DNA of 48,882 nucleotides from DATGJX01 sp035279385 (GCA_035279385.1 DATEHZ010000066.1:1-48882); one strand, 5' to 3'. Shown: positions 26,558 through 35,366, counted from the stretch's first letter. A program made the numbers and translations. The notes: generated from the sequence alone by a model not told the origin.

Positions 26558-26598
26558 CGACAAAATTTCGCTGCTTCGGGGGATTCGACGAAATTTCG
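26558..26598. promoter_or_regulatory. paired candidate operators between regulator and TonB receptor
   Basis: CGACAAAATTTCG (26558-26570) and CGACGAAATTTCG (26586-26598) differ in one base and are spaced 28 bases apart. The second contains the perfect palindrome CGAAATTTCG. They lie 21 to 61 bases from the regulator start and upstream of the receptor start at 26675, the usual place for an autoregulatory XRE operator. Confidence 0.55.
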
Positions 26599-26626
26599 TT
26601 CTCTTCGGCAATATTTCAGAGGAGTG

Positions 26627-26641
26627 CGGTGGGGGCCACCG
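26627..26641 (+). other. hairpin in the leader of the TonB receptor gene
   Basis: CGGTGG (26627-26632) and CCACCG (26636-26641) form a 6-base-pair stem with a GGG loop, 33 bases upstream of the ATG. It may stabilise the leader or affect translation; no riboswitch class is recognised. Confidence 0.35.
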
Positions 26642-26674
26642 AAGCCTGGAGGCGATTACGTGGAGGAGTGTACG

Positions 26675-29600
26675 ATGCGCATTCGGCCGGTTTCCTCACT
26701 CATTGCCGTACTATTGTGGATCCTAGTCTCGCTGGCGCCTGCGACGGCGGGCGCGGCGGCCAACACCAGCACCATCGCGGGCACCGTGCAAACCAGCGAC
26801 GGTGCACCGCTCGCCGACGCGACCGTGACCATCGAAGGCCAGGTTCGCATGACGACCGCGAGCGACGCCAAAGGCGCGTTTACGTTCTCGAGCGTACCCG
26901 CCGGGCTGTACACGCTGGTCGTGACCAAGCCCGGCTTCCAGACCTACCGGGACGACGACGTCGCGGCGTTCACGGGCAACACTGAGACCATCAACGTGGC
27001 GTTGGCGCAGGCGTCGTTCTCGTCGCTGCGCACGATTGCGAACATTTCAACGCGCGTGCCGGGTCAAGCGAAGCTCAACGAATCGACGGCTTCGATCAGC
27101 GTTATATCGAACCAAGCCTTTGCCGACCAGGGGCAGCAGCAGGTCACCAAGATCCTCAACGAAACGCCCGGCATCATCACCTCGCCGTATAGTCCGGGCA
27201 ACGGCAATCCAAGCAACGGCGCTTCGCCCGCTTCGCTTCAGACGCCGCAAATCCGCGGTGCCTTGCCCTACGAAACCGAATCGCTCATCGACGGTCATCC
27301 CGTCTCGGTCGGCGCGGCCGGTTACTACTCGCCGAATCTGCTCAACCCGTGGCTGCTCCAGGACGTCGAACTCGTCAAGGGCCCGGGTTCGATGCCCCAG
27401 GAGATCAACTACGCGATCAACGGCACGGTGAATTATCGCACGCTGCAGCCGACCGCGCAGCACAAGCAGTCCGCCATGTTCGGTTACGACAACTGGGGCG
27501 GGCTTTCCACCGGCTTCAAGGCCACGGGCTCGACGCCGAACCATAAGATCGGGTACGCCATCGGCTACGTGACGAACGGCGCGCCCGGGCCGCTAAAGAA
27601 CTTCTCCTACAACGCCACACAGCTTCCGCTCGTCGGCGGCCCCGTCGGCGGTCCGTATTACATCAACGGCCAGCAGGTTGCAATGATCGGTTCACCGGTG
27701 GGCCTGGGCGTCGGTTCGCCGGCGTTTGCACCGTACGACGGCATGGGCGTGAGTTTTGTCGAGCCGCTCACCGGATGCTGCTATTCGATGCAGACCGGCT
27801 ATCACTCGAACTCAGAACTCGCGAAACTCCATTTCAACTTCTCGAACAGCACGTCGCTGACCGTCTCCTATCTCGGCGGACAGAGCGTCAATGGAAACGG
27901 CGATCCCGGTGCCTATTCCGTCGGGGAAGTCGCGGATACAGCGTTGCCCGCTGCGTATTTCGCACCCTGCGGCACCGCGAACGGCGCGCTCAACTGCAAT
28001 CCGTTCGCATCGGGAACGCCCTATGACTGCGCGAATACGAGCGGCGGTCCCGCGTGCAATTCAGCCGTGCCCTTCGACATCAGTTCCATTAACGGTCTGG
28101 GCTACACGTGGACGCAGCAGAACCTCTTCCAAGGTGAATTTCGAACGACGCTCGGCAGCACGGGAACGGTGCTCGCGCGCTACTATACCGGCTCGCTGAA
28201 TCAGTACGCGCTTCTCGGACCGTCGGGCGCGCAAGTATCGTACTCCTTGAATGCGTATGGTACGATTCCGCTCTGTCCGGCCGGCACGGCGTTCGATACG
28301 AACCCGAACACGCTCGCCGGCGGTACGGACCCGAACGGATGGCTGTGCGTCGGTTCGGGCGGCGTCGCCACGCCGCCGGTAAACACGACGTTCACCGGCC
28401 AGAAAACCAGCTTCTCGACCGTCAACGAGGCGAACACGTTCACCACGAACGACTCGATGAATGGTGAGACGCTCGAAGTGCAGGAACTGCTTGGCCAAAA
28501 TACGGTGACGCTCGCGTACGATCGCTCGGAGCAGGCATCGGCGGAAACGGCCAACGAGCCGTCCGTCGGCATCGTGGTGTTCAGTCCCGTCAAAGGGTCC
28601 AAGCAGACGTTCCAAACGGTCTCACTGCGCGGCAACGTCACGCTGAATCCGAAGCTCCAACTGAATCTCGGCGACTACTTCATCAACTATCGCAGCCACT
28701 ATTCGATCGACGGCGGCACGACGTGGAACGACGTGTCCCATGCGTACAACGAGCCGCGCGCCGCGCTCGAGTTTCGTCCGAACGCGGACACCGCCTATCG
28801 CTTCTCGACGGGCGGATCGGTTGCACCGCCGTACATCAGCCTGATCTCCTCGGGCGGTCCCTCGTGGAGTGCGATTATCGGCGGCGTTCCGGCGGCCGGA
28901 TGGTTACAAGACGCAAACAACGGTGCGATCGAGGCGGAGACGGCATGGGGCTACGACTTCGGCATCGACCGCCGTATCGAACGCTCGACGTCGGTCGCGC
29001 TCGATCTCTACTTGACGCAGTTGCACAACCTGTTTTTGACGCAGACCGCCGCCGTCACCGGCGCGGCCGCGGCAGGATGTCCGAACCAGCCGTGCGAGGT
29101 GTCGAAGACGGCGAATCTGGGCCAGGCTCGCTATGAGGGCGTCGAGCTCGCAATCGATCACGCACCGCTGTTCGGTTTGGGCTGGAAGGCGCAGGGATCG
29201 CTGCAGAAAGCCTTCACGTATAATCTGCCGCCGTATTTTTACTGCGCAGGTTCTACGGATCCGAACACCGGTGTAACGACGCCGCCGGGACCGGGCTGCC
29301 TCTATAACACGAACCTCGCGGTCCTTCCCGAAGTGAACTTCGGCGGCCAGCCCACGGCGCTCGCGGGATCTCCGAACGGCATCGGCAGCGCGCGCGTGCC
29401 CTACGCCCTGGGTTACGGCGAGCTCAACTGGACCGGGCATTACGGCCAGTATTACAACCTCGGACTCACGTATTTCGGCAATAACAACAGTTACAACGTT
29501 CCGCCGTTCGCGGTGCTCTCCGCTAACGCGCGTCTGCGCGTCAACGACCGCGGCACGAGCCTGCAGTTCTCCGCGGACAATCTCACCAACGCCTACGGGA

Positions 29601-29764
29601 ACAAGTTCGTCGGCTTCTTCAACGGCACTCCGCTGCCGCTCGTCGGCGGCGCGATGCAAATCAGCCCTTTGACGGGAGCGTACGTGCCGACGAGTCTCGC
29701 CGCTACGCCGCAAGGGAACTACGGTCCGGCAAACTTCAGAATCATCTTCGTACAGGACTTTTAA
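26675..29764 (+). CDS. TonB-dependent receptor with N-terminal carboxypeptidase-regulatory-like domain
   Basis: 1029 residues. A signal peptide (about 1-28) is followed by a CarboxypepD-reg-like beta-sandwich at about 30-115 (TIAGTVQTSDGAPLADATVTIEG, SVPAGLYTLVVTKPGFQ). The plug follows (ITSPYSPGNG, QIRGALPYETESLIDGHPV, VELVKGPGSMPQ), then a large barrel ending in FRIIFVQDF with the terminal Phe used for outer-membrane assembly. The build recalls SusC-like and other oligomer-uptake receptors. The ATG at 26675 has GGAGGAG 7 bases upstream. It is divergent from the XRE-cupin operon and followed at 4 bases by a secreted S9 peptidase, which suggests uptake of peptides. The substrate is inferred, not shown. 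Confidence 0.94.
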   Translation: MRIRPVSSLIAVLLWILVSLAPATAGAAANTSTIAGTVQTSDGAPLADATVTIEGQVRMTTASDAKGAFTFSSVPAGLYTLVVTKPGFQTYRDDDVAAFTGNTETINVALAQASFSSLRTIANISTRVPGQAKLNESTASISVISNQAFADQGQQQVTKILNETPGIITSPYSPGNGNPSNGASPASLQTPQIRGALPYETESLIDGHPVSVGAAGYYSPNLLNPWLLQDVELVKGPGSMPQEINYAINGTVNYRTLQPTAQHKQSAMFGYDNWGGLSTGFKATGSTPNHKIGYAIGYVTNGAPGPLKNFSYNATQLPLVGGPVGGPYYINGQQVAMIGSPVGLGVGSPAFAPYDGMGVSFVEPLTGCCYSMQTGYHSNSELAKLHFNFSNSTSLTVSYLGGQSVNGNGDPGAYSVGEVADTALPAAYFAPCGTANGALNCNPFASGTPYDCANTSGGPACNSAVPFDISSINGLGYTWTQQNLFQGEFRTTLGSTGTVLARYYTGSLNQYALLGPSGAQVSYSLNAYGTIPLCPAGTAFDTNPNTLAGGTDPNGWLCVGSGGVATPPVNTTFTGQKTSFSTVNEANTFTTNDSMNGETLEVQELLGQNTVTLAYDRSEQASAETANEPSVGIVVFSPVKGSKQTFQTVSLRGNVTLNPKLQLNLGDYFINYRSHYSIDGGTTWNDVSHAYNEPRAALEFRPNADTAYRFSTGGSVAPPYISLISSGGPSWSAIIGGVPAAGWLQDANNGAIEAETAWGYDFGIDRRIERSTSVALDLYLTQLHNLFLTQTAAVTGAAAAGCPNQPCEVSKTANLGQARYEGVELAIDHAPLFGLGWKAQGSLQKAFTYNLPPYFYCAGSTDPNTGVTTPPGPGCLYNTNLAVLPEVNFGGQPTALAGSPNGIGSARVPYALGYGELNWTGHYGQYYNLGLTYFGNNNSYNVPPFAVLSANARLRVNDRGTSLQFSADNLTNAYGNKFVGFFNGTPLPLVGGAMQISPLTGAYVPTSLAATPQGNYGPANFRIIFVQDF

Positions 29765-29768
29765 CTTG

Positions 29769-31910
29769 ATGAAACGTTTCACCACCGCGCTGCCGGCAGC
29801 TCTCATGCTGCCGGCAGCCTTTATTTTTGCCGCAGCGACGAGTCCCGCTCAAACCGCGCTGCGCGGCTTCAGCGTCGAACAGGTGCTGGGGTACCCGTAT
29901 CCGTTGGATCTGGTTTCGGGCGCCGGCGGACGCACGATCGCGTGGGTCATCGATCAACGCGGAGTTCGCAACGTCTTTGTCGCGAGCGCTCCGGATTATA
30001 CGGCGCGGATGGTCACACATTACACGGCCGACGACGGGCAAGAGATCACGAATCTCAAAATTTCGCAAGACGGAAAGTACGCCGTGTACGTGCGCGGCGG
30101 CGATCACGACTCGAACTGGCCGGTAAGCTTCCCGCCGAATCCGGCGCGAAACACAGTGGCGCCGCAGATGCAGGTGTGGTCGATCGCGCTGCAAGGCGAC
30201 GGAAAGCCGACGGCGCTCGCAGACGGCGATGCACCGGCAATCTCGCCCGACAATCGGCGCGTCGCGTTTCTCGCGCAGGATCAGTCCGTGCTATGGGCGC
30301 CGATCGACGGCTCCGGCAAAGCGGAGAAGCTCTTCTCCGATGAAGGGCAAGACTCGGATCTGCAGTGGTCGCCGGACGGATCGGCGCTCGCCTTTGTTTC
30401 GACGCGCACGGATCACAGCTTCATCGGCATCTATCGCAACGATGCGACGCCGCTGCGCTTTCTTTCGCCGTCAACGAATCAAGACGTCGAACCGCGCTGG
30501 TCGCCCGACGGAACGCACATCGCGTATCTGCGTCTGCCGGGTAGCGGCGGTGCGCCCACCCCGGATTTTACGTGGTCGACGACGCCGTGGGCGATTTGGG
30601 TCGGCGATGCGGGCACGGGAAGCGCGACGCGCGTTTGGCGCAGCGGCGATACGGCGCGCGCCTCATTTCCGGACGATTTCGATCCGAGTTTGCGGTGGAC
30701 GAAGGCAAACCGTTTGACCTTCACTTCTTCCGCCGATGGTTGGCCGCACGTGTATTCCGCGGCACCGGGTGACAAGGGTGCGCGCCTGCTTACGCCGGGC
30801 AATTTCATGGTTGAGGATACGGCGCTCTCGAGCGACGGGCGTACGCTTTATTATTCGGCCAACGCCGGACGCACGCCGGGAGACTTCGATCGCCGGCATA
30901 TTTTCGGCGTCGACGTTTCGAGCGGACGCGTGCGAGAACTCACGAGCGGTGCGTCCAGCGAATGGGGACCGGCTCCAACGGCGGACGGCGTCGCGTTTGT
31001 TGCGGCAACGGCAAAGCAGCCGCCGCTCATCGCGTTCGTTTCACGCAGCGGCGGCACGCCGCGCGCATTGGATCGCGATCTTCTGCCGGCCGATTTTCCG
31101 CAATCGCAGCTCGTCGTGCCCAAGAGCGTGACGTTTCGCGCGGCGGACGGACGCATCGCGCACGGCCAGCTGTTCGTGCCTTCCACCAAGGCAAAGGGTC
31201 CGGCGGTGATCTTCGTGCATGGCGGGCCGCCGCGGCAGATGCTCACGACGTGGCATTACATGGACTATTACACGAACGGCTACGCGATGAACCAGTATCT
31301 GGCCAATCACGGATTCGTCGTGCTCTCCGTGAACTACCGGCTCGGTATCGGCTACGGTTACGACTATTCGCATCCGCCGCACTGGGGGCCGACCGGCGCG
31401 TCCGAATACGAAGACGTGCTGGGCGGCAATGCGTATCTGCGCAGTTTGCCGTCGGTGGACGCAAAGCGCATCGGCATGTGGGGCGGCTCGTACGGCGGGT
31501 ATCTCACCGCGCTGGCGCTCGCACGCAACTCGAATCTTTTCTGCACGGGCGTCGATTGGCACGGCGTGCACGATTGGTCGACGTCGGAAGACTTTCCGGA
31601 TCCGCCGTCGCGCTACGAGCAAAACGATCTCAAGAAGGAACGCCGCATCGCGTGGCTCTCCTCGCCCGACGCCGACGTGTACAAGTGGCGCTCGCCGGTG
31701 CTTTTGGTGCAGGGCGACGACGATCACAACGTGCGCTTCCATCAAACGGTCGACCTCGCGCGGCGCCTCGACAAAGCGCACGTCGACTACAGCGAACTGG
31801 TTCTACCCAACGAAATTCACGGCTTTCTGCGTTACAACTCATTTTTGCAGGCCGACACGGCGACGGTCGAGTTTCTGCAAAAGCACTTGAGTGAGGGTTC
31901 TTGCAAATGA
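29769..31910 (+). CDS. secreted S9-family (prolyl oligopeptidase/DPP-like) serine peptidase
   Basis: 713 residues. A signal peptide (to about residue 29, ending SPAQT) leads into a beta-propeller with WD40/TolB-like repeats (ISPDNRRVAFLAQD, WSPDGSALAFVSTR, WSPDGTHIAYLRL). The C-terminal hydrolase domain has the triad Ser574 (GGSYGGY), Asp652 (GDDDHNV) and His684 (NEIHGF). S9 peptidases cut short peptides or release N-terminal units. The ATG at 29769 is preferred to the TTG directly before it. Its signal-peptide codons contain a strong terminator-like hairpin, so its expression may be attenuated after the TonB receptor gene. The stop overlaps the next start (ATGA). Confidence 0.95.
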   Translation: MKRFTTALPAALMLPAAFIFAAATSPAQTALRGFSVEQVLGYPYPLDLVSGAGGRTIAWVIDQRGVRNVFVASAPDYTARMVTHYTADDGQEITNLKISQDGKYAVYVRGGDHDSNWPVSFPPNPARNTVAPQMQVWSIALQGDGKPTALADGDAPAISPDNRRVAFLAQDQSVLWAPIDGSGKAEKLFSDEGQDSDLQWSPDGSALAFVSTRTDHSFIGIYRNDATPLRFLSPSTNQDVEPRWSPDGTHIAYLRLPGSGGAPTPDFTWSTTPWAIWVGDAGTGSATRVWRSGDTARASFPDDFDPSLRWTKANRLTFTSSADGWPHVYSAAPGDKGARLLTPGNFMVEDTALSSDGRTLYYSANAGRTPGDFDRRHIFGVDVSSGRVRELTSGASSEWGPAPTADGVAFVAATAKQPPLIAFVSRSGGTPRALDRDLLPADFPQSQLVVPKSVTFRAADGRIAHGQLFVPSTKAKGPAVIFVHGGPPRQMLTTWHYMDYYTNGYAMNQYLANHGFVVLSVNYRLGIGYGYDYSHPPHWGPTGASEYEDVLGGNAYLRSLPSVDAKRIGMWGGSYGGYLTALALARNSNLFCTGVDWHGVHDWSTSEDFPDPPSRYEQNDLKKERRIAWLSSPDADVYKWRSPVLLVQGDDDHNVRFHQTVDLARRLDKAHVDYSELVLPNEIHGFLRYNSFLQADTATVEFLQKHLSEGSCK
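29789..29831 (+). terminator. terminator-like hairpin inside the S9 signal-peptide codons
   Basis: Two copies of the palindrome GCTGCCGGCAGC (29789-29800 and 29807-29818) can form a 12-base-pair stem with a 6-base loop (TCTCAT). CCTTTATTTTTG follows directly. This is the pattern of an intrinsic terminator, placed 25 bases after the TonB receptor stop, yet within the first 20 codons of the next gene. Confidence 0.6.
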
Positions 31911-33862
31911 AATATCTCTGTGCGGCGCTGGCGCTCAGCTTCGTGCTGACCAGCGTGCCGGCCGCAGCCGATACGCCCCAGAAAACGGCTTCCGGCGCAA
32001 CGTTTACGCTCCCCACGCAGTGGTCGGTGCGCTCGCAAGGCGGCGCGCTCGTGCTGACGGCTCCCGAAGGTGACACGCACATCGCGATCGTCGACGCCGG
32101 AACTGCGGCCGACGCGGCGCAAGCGGTCGCGCAGGCATGGCACGCGTACGAACCCTCGATGCACCGCGCCGTTCGCATCTCCACGCCGGGTGCGCCGCGC
32201 TCGGGCTGGGACGAAATTCGCAACTTCGACTACTTTACTTCGCCGAACGAGCACCTCACCGTCGAAGCGATCGCGCTGCGCGCGGGACGCGCGTGGACCG
32301 TCGCTATCGTAGAAGGCTCGAATGCGACGCTCGACAAACGTTCGGCGGCGGTCGACCTGGTGGCCGCAAGCCTTACCGCTGCCGGTTATCACCGCGAGAC
32401 GTTCGCGGGACGCACGGCGAACCGCCTCACGCCTGCGCGTGTCGCGGAGCTGCTCGCGTTCGTGCGTACGGGCATGAAGGAGCTGAACGTGCCGGGCGTC
32501 GGCATCGCGTTCATCGATCACGGCAAAGTCGTGTACGAAGGCGGTTTGGGCGTGCGCGATATCGGCAAGCCGCAGCCCGTCGACAAGAACACGCTCTTCA
32601 TGATCGCTTCGAACACCAAAGGGTTGACCACGCTCATGATGTCGCGCGTGGTGGATCAAGGCAAACTGCGCTGGAACGAACTCGTCACGCAAGCCTATCC
32701 GTCGTTCCGCTTGGGCAGCCCGGCGACGACGGCGAAGGTACGCATTGAAGATCTCATCTGCGCCTGCACGGGCGTTCCGCGCAAGGACTTCGATTGGATC
32801 CTCGGCACGACGCCGCAAACCGGTCCCGAAGAAACGTTCGTTCAACTTTTGAATACGGAACCGACGAGCACGTATGGGAAAATCTTCCAGTACAGCAATA
32901 CGATGGCGTCGGCTGCTGGGTATATCGCCGGACACCTCGAGTATCCGAGCCTGCCGCTCGGCGCCGCCTACGACAAGGCGATGCAGACGCTGATCTTCGA
33001 TCCGCTCGGCATGTCGCGCACGACGTTCGACATGCAAAAAGCGCTCTCCGAAGATCACGCGAGCCCGCACGGTCAGAACCTCGAGGGCAGCACGCAGGTC
33101 GTCGCGACGCCGATCAACGACATCGCGATACCGTACCGTCCTGCCGGTGAAGCGTGGTCGTCGCCGCACGACATGATCCAATATGTGGAAAACGAGATCA
33201 CGCAGGGCGTGCTGCCCGGCGGCAAACGGTTCATGTCCGCCAAGAATCTGCTGCAGCGCCGCGTGCACACCGTGCCCGTCGGGCAAGATGAATGGTACGG
33301 CATGGGCCTGATGGACGACCGGCGAGACGGCGTGAGCGTCATCCATCACGGCGGTGACCTGATCGGTTTCCATAGCGACTGGTTTGCGATTCCGTCCGCC
33401 GGTGTCGGCGCCGTGATTTTGACGAACGCGGATAGCGGCGTGTATCTGCGCGGTCCGCTCGAACGGCGGTTGCTCGAAGTGCTCTACAACGGCAAGCCGG
33501 AAGCGGCTGCGCAAGTGGCCGTGGCGGCCGCGGCAATCAAAGCCGAGACGGCCAAGACGCGCCAGCTGCTCACGCTGCCGCCCGCACCGGACGCGCTCGC
33601 GGGGCTCGCGAGTCACTACGACAGTCCGGATCTGGGGCATATCGACGTCCGCAAAGACGCGAACGGCGTGTGGTTCCAGTTCGGCTTATGGGGAAGCCAC
33701 ATGGCTTCACGCAAGAATCCGGACGGCACGATCTCGCTCGTAACGATCGATCCGGGAGTCGGCGGCTTCTTCAACTTCGTCGTCACGACCAAAGACGGCA
33801 AACCCGCGCTCGTTACCGCCGACGGCCAGCACAAATACGTATATACTGCGGCCTCACCCTAG
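31907..33862 (+). CDS. secreted serine hydrolase (beta-lactamase family) with N-terminal extension
   Basis: 651 residues. A signal peptide (about 1-21) is followed by a 150-residue domain of unknown family (FTLPTQWSVRSQGGALVLTAPEGDTHIAIVDAG is its start, read in part), and then a beta-lactamase-fold domain. The catalytic motifs are SNTK (Ser235, Lys238), YSN in IFQYSNTMAS, and HHGG in VSVIHHGGDLIG. The last 110 residues form a beta-rich tail (LASHYDSPDLGHIDV). The protein is a candidate D-peptidase or esterase of the periplasm or cell surface. The ATG overlaps the S9 stop (ATGA), placing it third after the TonB receptor and S9 peptidase. Confidence 0.9.
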   Translation: MKYLCAALALSFVLTSVPAAADTPQKTASGATFTLPTQWSVRSQGGALVLTAPEGDTHIAIVDAGTAADAAQAVAQAWHAYEPSMHRAVRISTPGAPRSGWDEIRNFDYFTSPNEHLTVEAIALRAGRAWTVAIVEGSNATLDKRSAAVDLVAASLTAAGYHRETFAGRTANRLTPARVAELLAFVRTGMKELNVPGVGIAFIDHGKVVYEGGLGVRDIGKPQPVDKNTLFMIASNTKGLTTLMMSRVVDQGKLRWNELVTQAYPSFRLGSPATTAKVRIEDLICACTGVPRKDFDWILGTTPQTGPEETFVQLLNTEPTSTYGKIFQYSNTMASAAGYIAGHLEYPSLPLGAAYDKAMQTLIFDPLGMSRTTFDMQKALSEDHASPHGQNLEGSTQVVATPINDIAIPYRPAGEAWSSPHDMIQYVENEITQGVLPGGKRFMSAKNLLQRRVHTVPVGQDEWYGMGLMDDRRDGVSVIHHGGDLIGFHSDWFAIPSAGVGAVILTNADSGVYLRGPLERRLLEVLYNGKPEAAAQVAVAAAAIKAETAKTRQLLTLPPAPDALAGLASHYDSPDLGHIDVRKDANGVWFQFGLWGSHMASRKNPDGTISLVTIDPGVGGFFNFVVTTKDGKPALVTADGQHKYVYTAASP

Positions 33863-33882
33863 AAAGCCGCCAAGCGGACTAA

Positions 33883-33921
33883 GGACGTTCACGGAGTATC
33901 ATGCACGCTCCATGAACGTCC
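33883..33921 (+). promoter_or_regulatory. hairpin with mini-ORF over the start of the Met-rich protein gene
   Basis: GGACGTTCA (33883-33891) and TGAACGTCC (33913-33921) are perfect inverted repeats with a 21-base loop; the second arm covers the start codon at 33912. The loop holds GGAG and, 4 bases later, an ATG (33901) opening a 4-codon ORF (M-H-A-P, stop at 33913-33915) that overlaps the main start by ATGA. Confidence 0.5.
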
Positions 33922-35357
33922 TCGCAAGATTCCTCGCATTGACAGGCGCGGCCGCGGCGCTTCTCGTGTCTGCCGCGCCGGCGTTCGCGCACGGCCCCAT
34001 GCCGATGCCGAGCATGTCGCCGATGCCGAGCATGTCGCCGATGCCCAGCATGTCGCCGATGCCGAGCATGTCGCCGATGCCCGGCATGCACATGCACGAA
34101 GTGCCGCGCAACGGCGAGACGTTTTCACTCAAGGGCATGCACGCAATGCCCGACATGCAGATGACCGTGCAGCAGATGCCCGATACGACGGATCTCGCGG
34201 TCGGCATGGGACGCGAAGGTTCGGGAACGTCGTGGATGCCGGACGTCGCTCCCGTGTACGCCCGCATGTGGATGAAGGGCGACGACATGTGGATGCAGCA
34301 CGGCGCGGCATGGCTGCGCTATTCGCATGCCGGATCCGAGCGCGGCCGGGATCGTGTGACCGCGCCGGACTGGTACATGATGATGCTGGCGCATCCGCTG
34401 AGCGCACATTCACAACTGGGCGTACGCGCAATGCTTTCCGCCGACGCGGCCACCGTCGGCGGCAGCGGGTATCCGCTGCTCTTCCAAACCGGAGAGTCGT
34501 GGAAGGGAGAGCCGCTGCACGACATACAGCACCCGCACGACCTTTTCGACGAATTGTCGGCGACGTATTCCGCGATGGCCGGTTCGAAAACGTCGGCGTA
34601 TCTGTATCTCGCGTATCCCGGCGAACCCGCGCTCGGACCGCCGGCCTTCATGCACCGCGCCATCGCCTACGATATGGCGGACGCGCCGATCGGGCATCAC
34701 TGGCAGGACGCGACGCACATTACGTTCGGTGTCGCCACGCTCGGCTTCGGCACGACCAAGGTGAAGATCGAAGGGAGCCTTTTTAACGGTCGCGAGCCCG
34801 ACGAAGTACGCACGAACTTCGATCCGATTCGTCTGGATTCATCGAGCGCCCGTCTCTCGTGGAATCCGAACGCGTTTACGGCGTTTCAAGTTTCCAGCGG
34901 TTACGTGAAAAGCATGGAACCCGACGATCCCGGTATAGACGTGCACCGCACGACCGCGTCCGTGCTCTATGAGCGCCCGCTCGGCGCAGTGCAATGGTCG
35001 CAAGCGCTGATCTGGGGCCAAAACATCGAAGCAGGGCGTGCGACGAACTCGTATCTGTATGAGGGTGACTATGCGATGCCCGCCGGCTCGCTGTTCGGAC
35101 GAATCGAGTACATACAGAAGACAGGCAAAGACCTCGTGCTGGGTCCGTTGCTCTCTGAAAACGTCTATAACATCGGCGCGTACACGATTGGGTACGCCCA
35201 TAATCTGCCCAGCCTGCAAGGCCATCCAGTGCTCGGCATCGGCGCGCAAATCACGTTGAATTCAAAGCCGGCATCGCTCGATACGTATTACGGTTCGGGA
35301 ACACCGTTCTCGTACGAGATCTTCTTGCGGCTCCGCGGGCCGCATATGAAACCGTAG
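33912..35357 (+). CDS. Met/His-rich outer-membrane barrel-like protein, possible copper link
   Basis: 481 residues. A signal peptide (about 1-26, ending AFA) is followed by a Met/His/Pro-rich segment: four exact or near-exact MPSMSP units (residues 32-55), then PGMHMHEV and GMHAMPDMQMTVQQM. The rest has alternating strands typical of an outer-membrane barrel and the motif HDIQHPHDLFDELSATYS. That motif, as I recall it, occurs in uncharacterised proteins near copper or cytochrome genes. Met-rich repeats of this type bind Cu(I), so a role in copper handling is a reasonable guess, though no other copper gene is nearby. GGAG is 15 bases from this ATG but 4 bases from an upstream mini-ORF start. 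Confidence 0.8.
   Translation: MNVLARFLALTGAAAALLVSAAPAFAHGPMPMPSMSPMPSMSPMPSMSPMPSMSPMPGMHMHEVPRNGETFSLKGMHAMPDMQMTVQQMPDTTDLAVGMGREGSGTSWMPDVAPVYARMWMKGDDMWMQHGAAWLRYSHAGSERGRDRVTAPDWYMMMLAHPLSAHSQLGVRAMLSADAATVGGSGYPLLFQTGESWKGEPLHDIQHPHDLFDELSATYSAMAGSKTSAYLYLAYPGEPALGPPAFMHRAIAYDMADAPIGHHWQDATHITFGVATLGFGTTKVKIEGSLFNGREPDEVRTNFDPIRLDSSSARLSWNPNAFTAFQVSSGYVKSMEPDDPGIDVHRTTASVLYERPLGAVQWSQALIWGQNIEAGRATNSYLYEGDYAMPAGSLFGRIEYIQKTGKDLVLGPLLSENVYNIGAYTIGYAHNLPSLQGHPVLGIGAQITLNSKPASLDTYYGSGTPFSYEIFLRLRGPHMKP
34005..34076 (+). repeat. four 18-base tandem repeats encoding MPSMSP
   Basis: Units at 34005-34022, 34023-34040, 34041-34058 and 34059-34076 are identical except for one base in the third (CCC for CCG, silent). 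Near identity at silent positions shows recent slippage or expansion, and repeat number may vary between strains. Confidence 0.9.
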
Positions 35358-35366
35358 ATGACGATG

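Noticed and set aside
26538..26674. Riboswitch in the TonB receptor leader
   Set aside because: Only a 6-base-pair hairpin and operator-like words are seen; no cobalamin, FMN or other known aptamer core could be recognised.
31832..33640. 602-codon minus-strand frame opposite the third serine hydrolase
   Set aside because: Long only because of high GC; no domain, and the plus-strand gene has all catalytic motifs.
34005..34076. Possible CRISPR-like array
   Set aside because: Units are 18 bases, directly abutting without spacers, and translate in frame as MPSMSP repeats.
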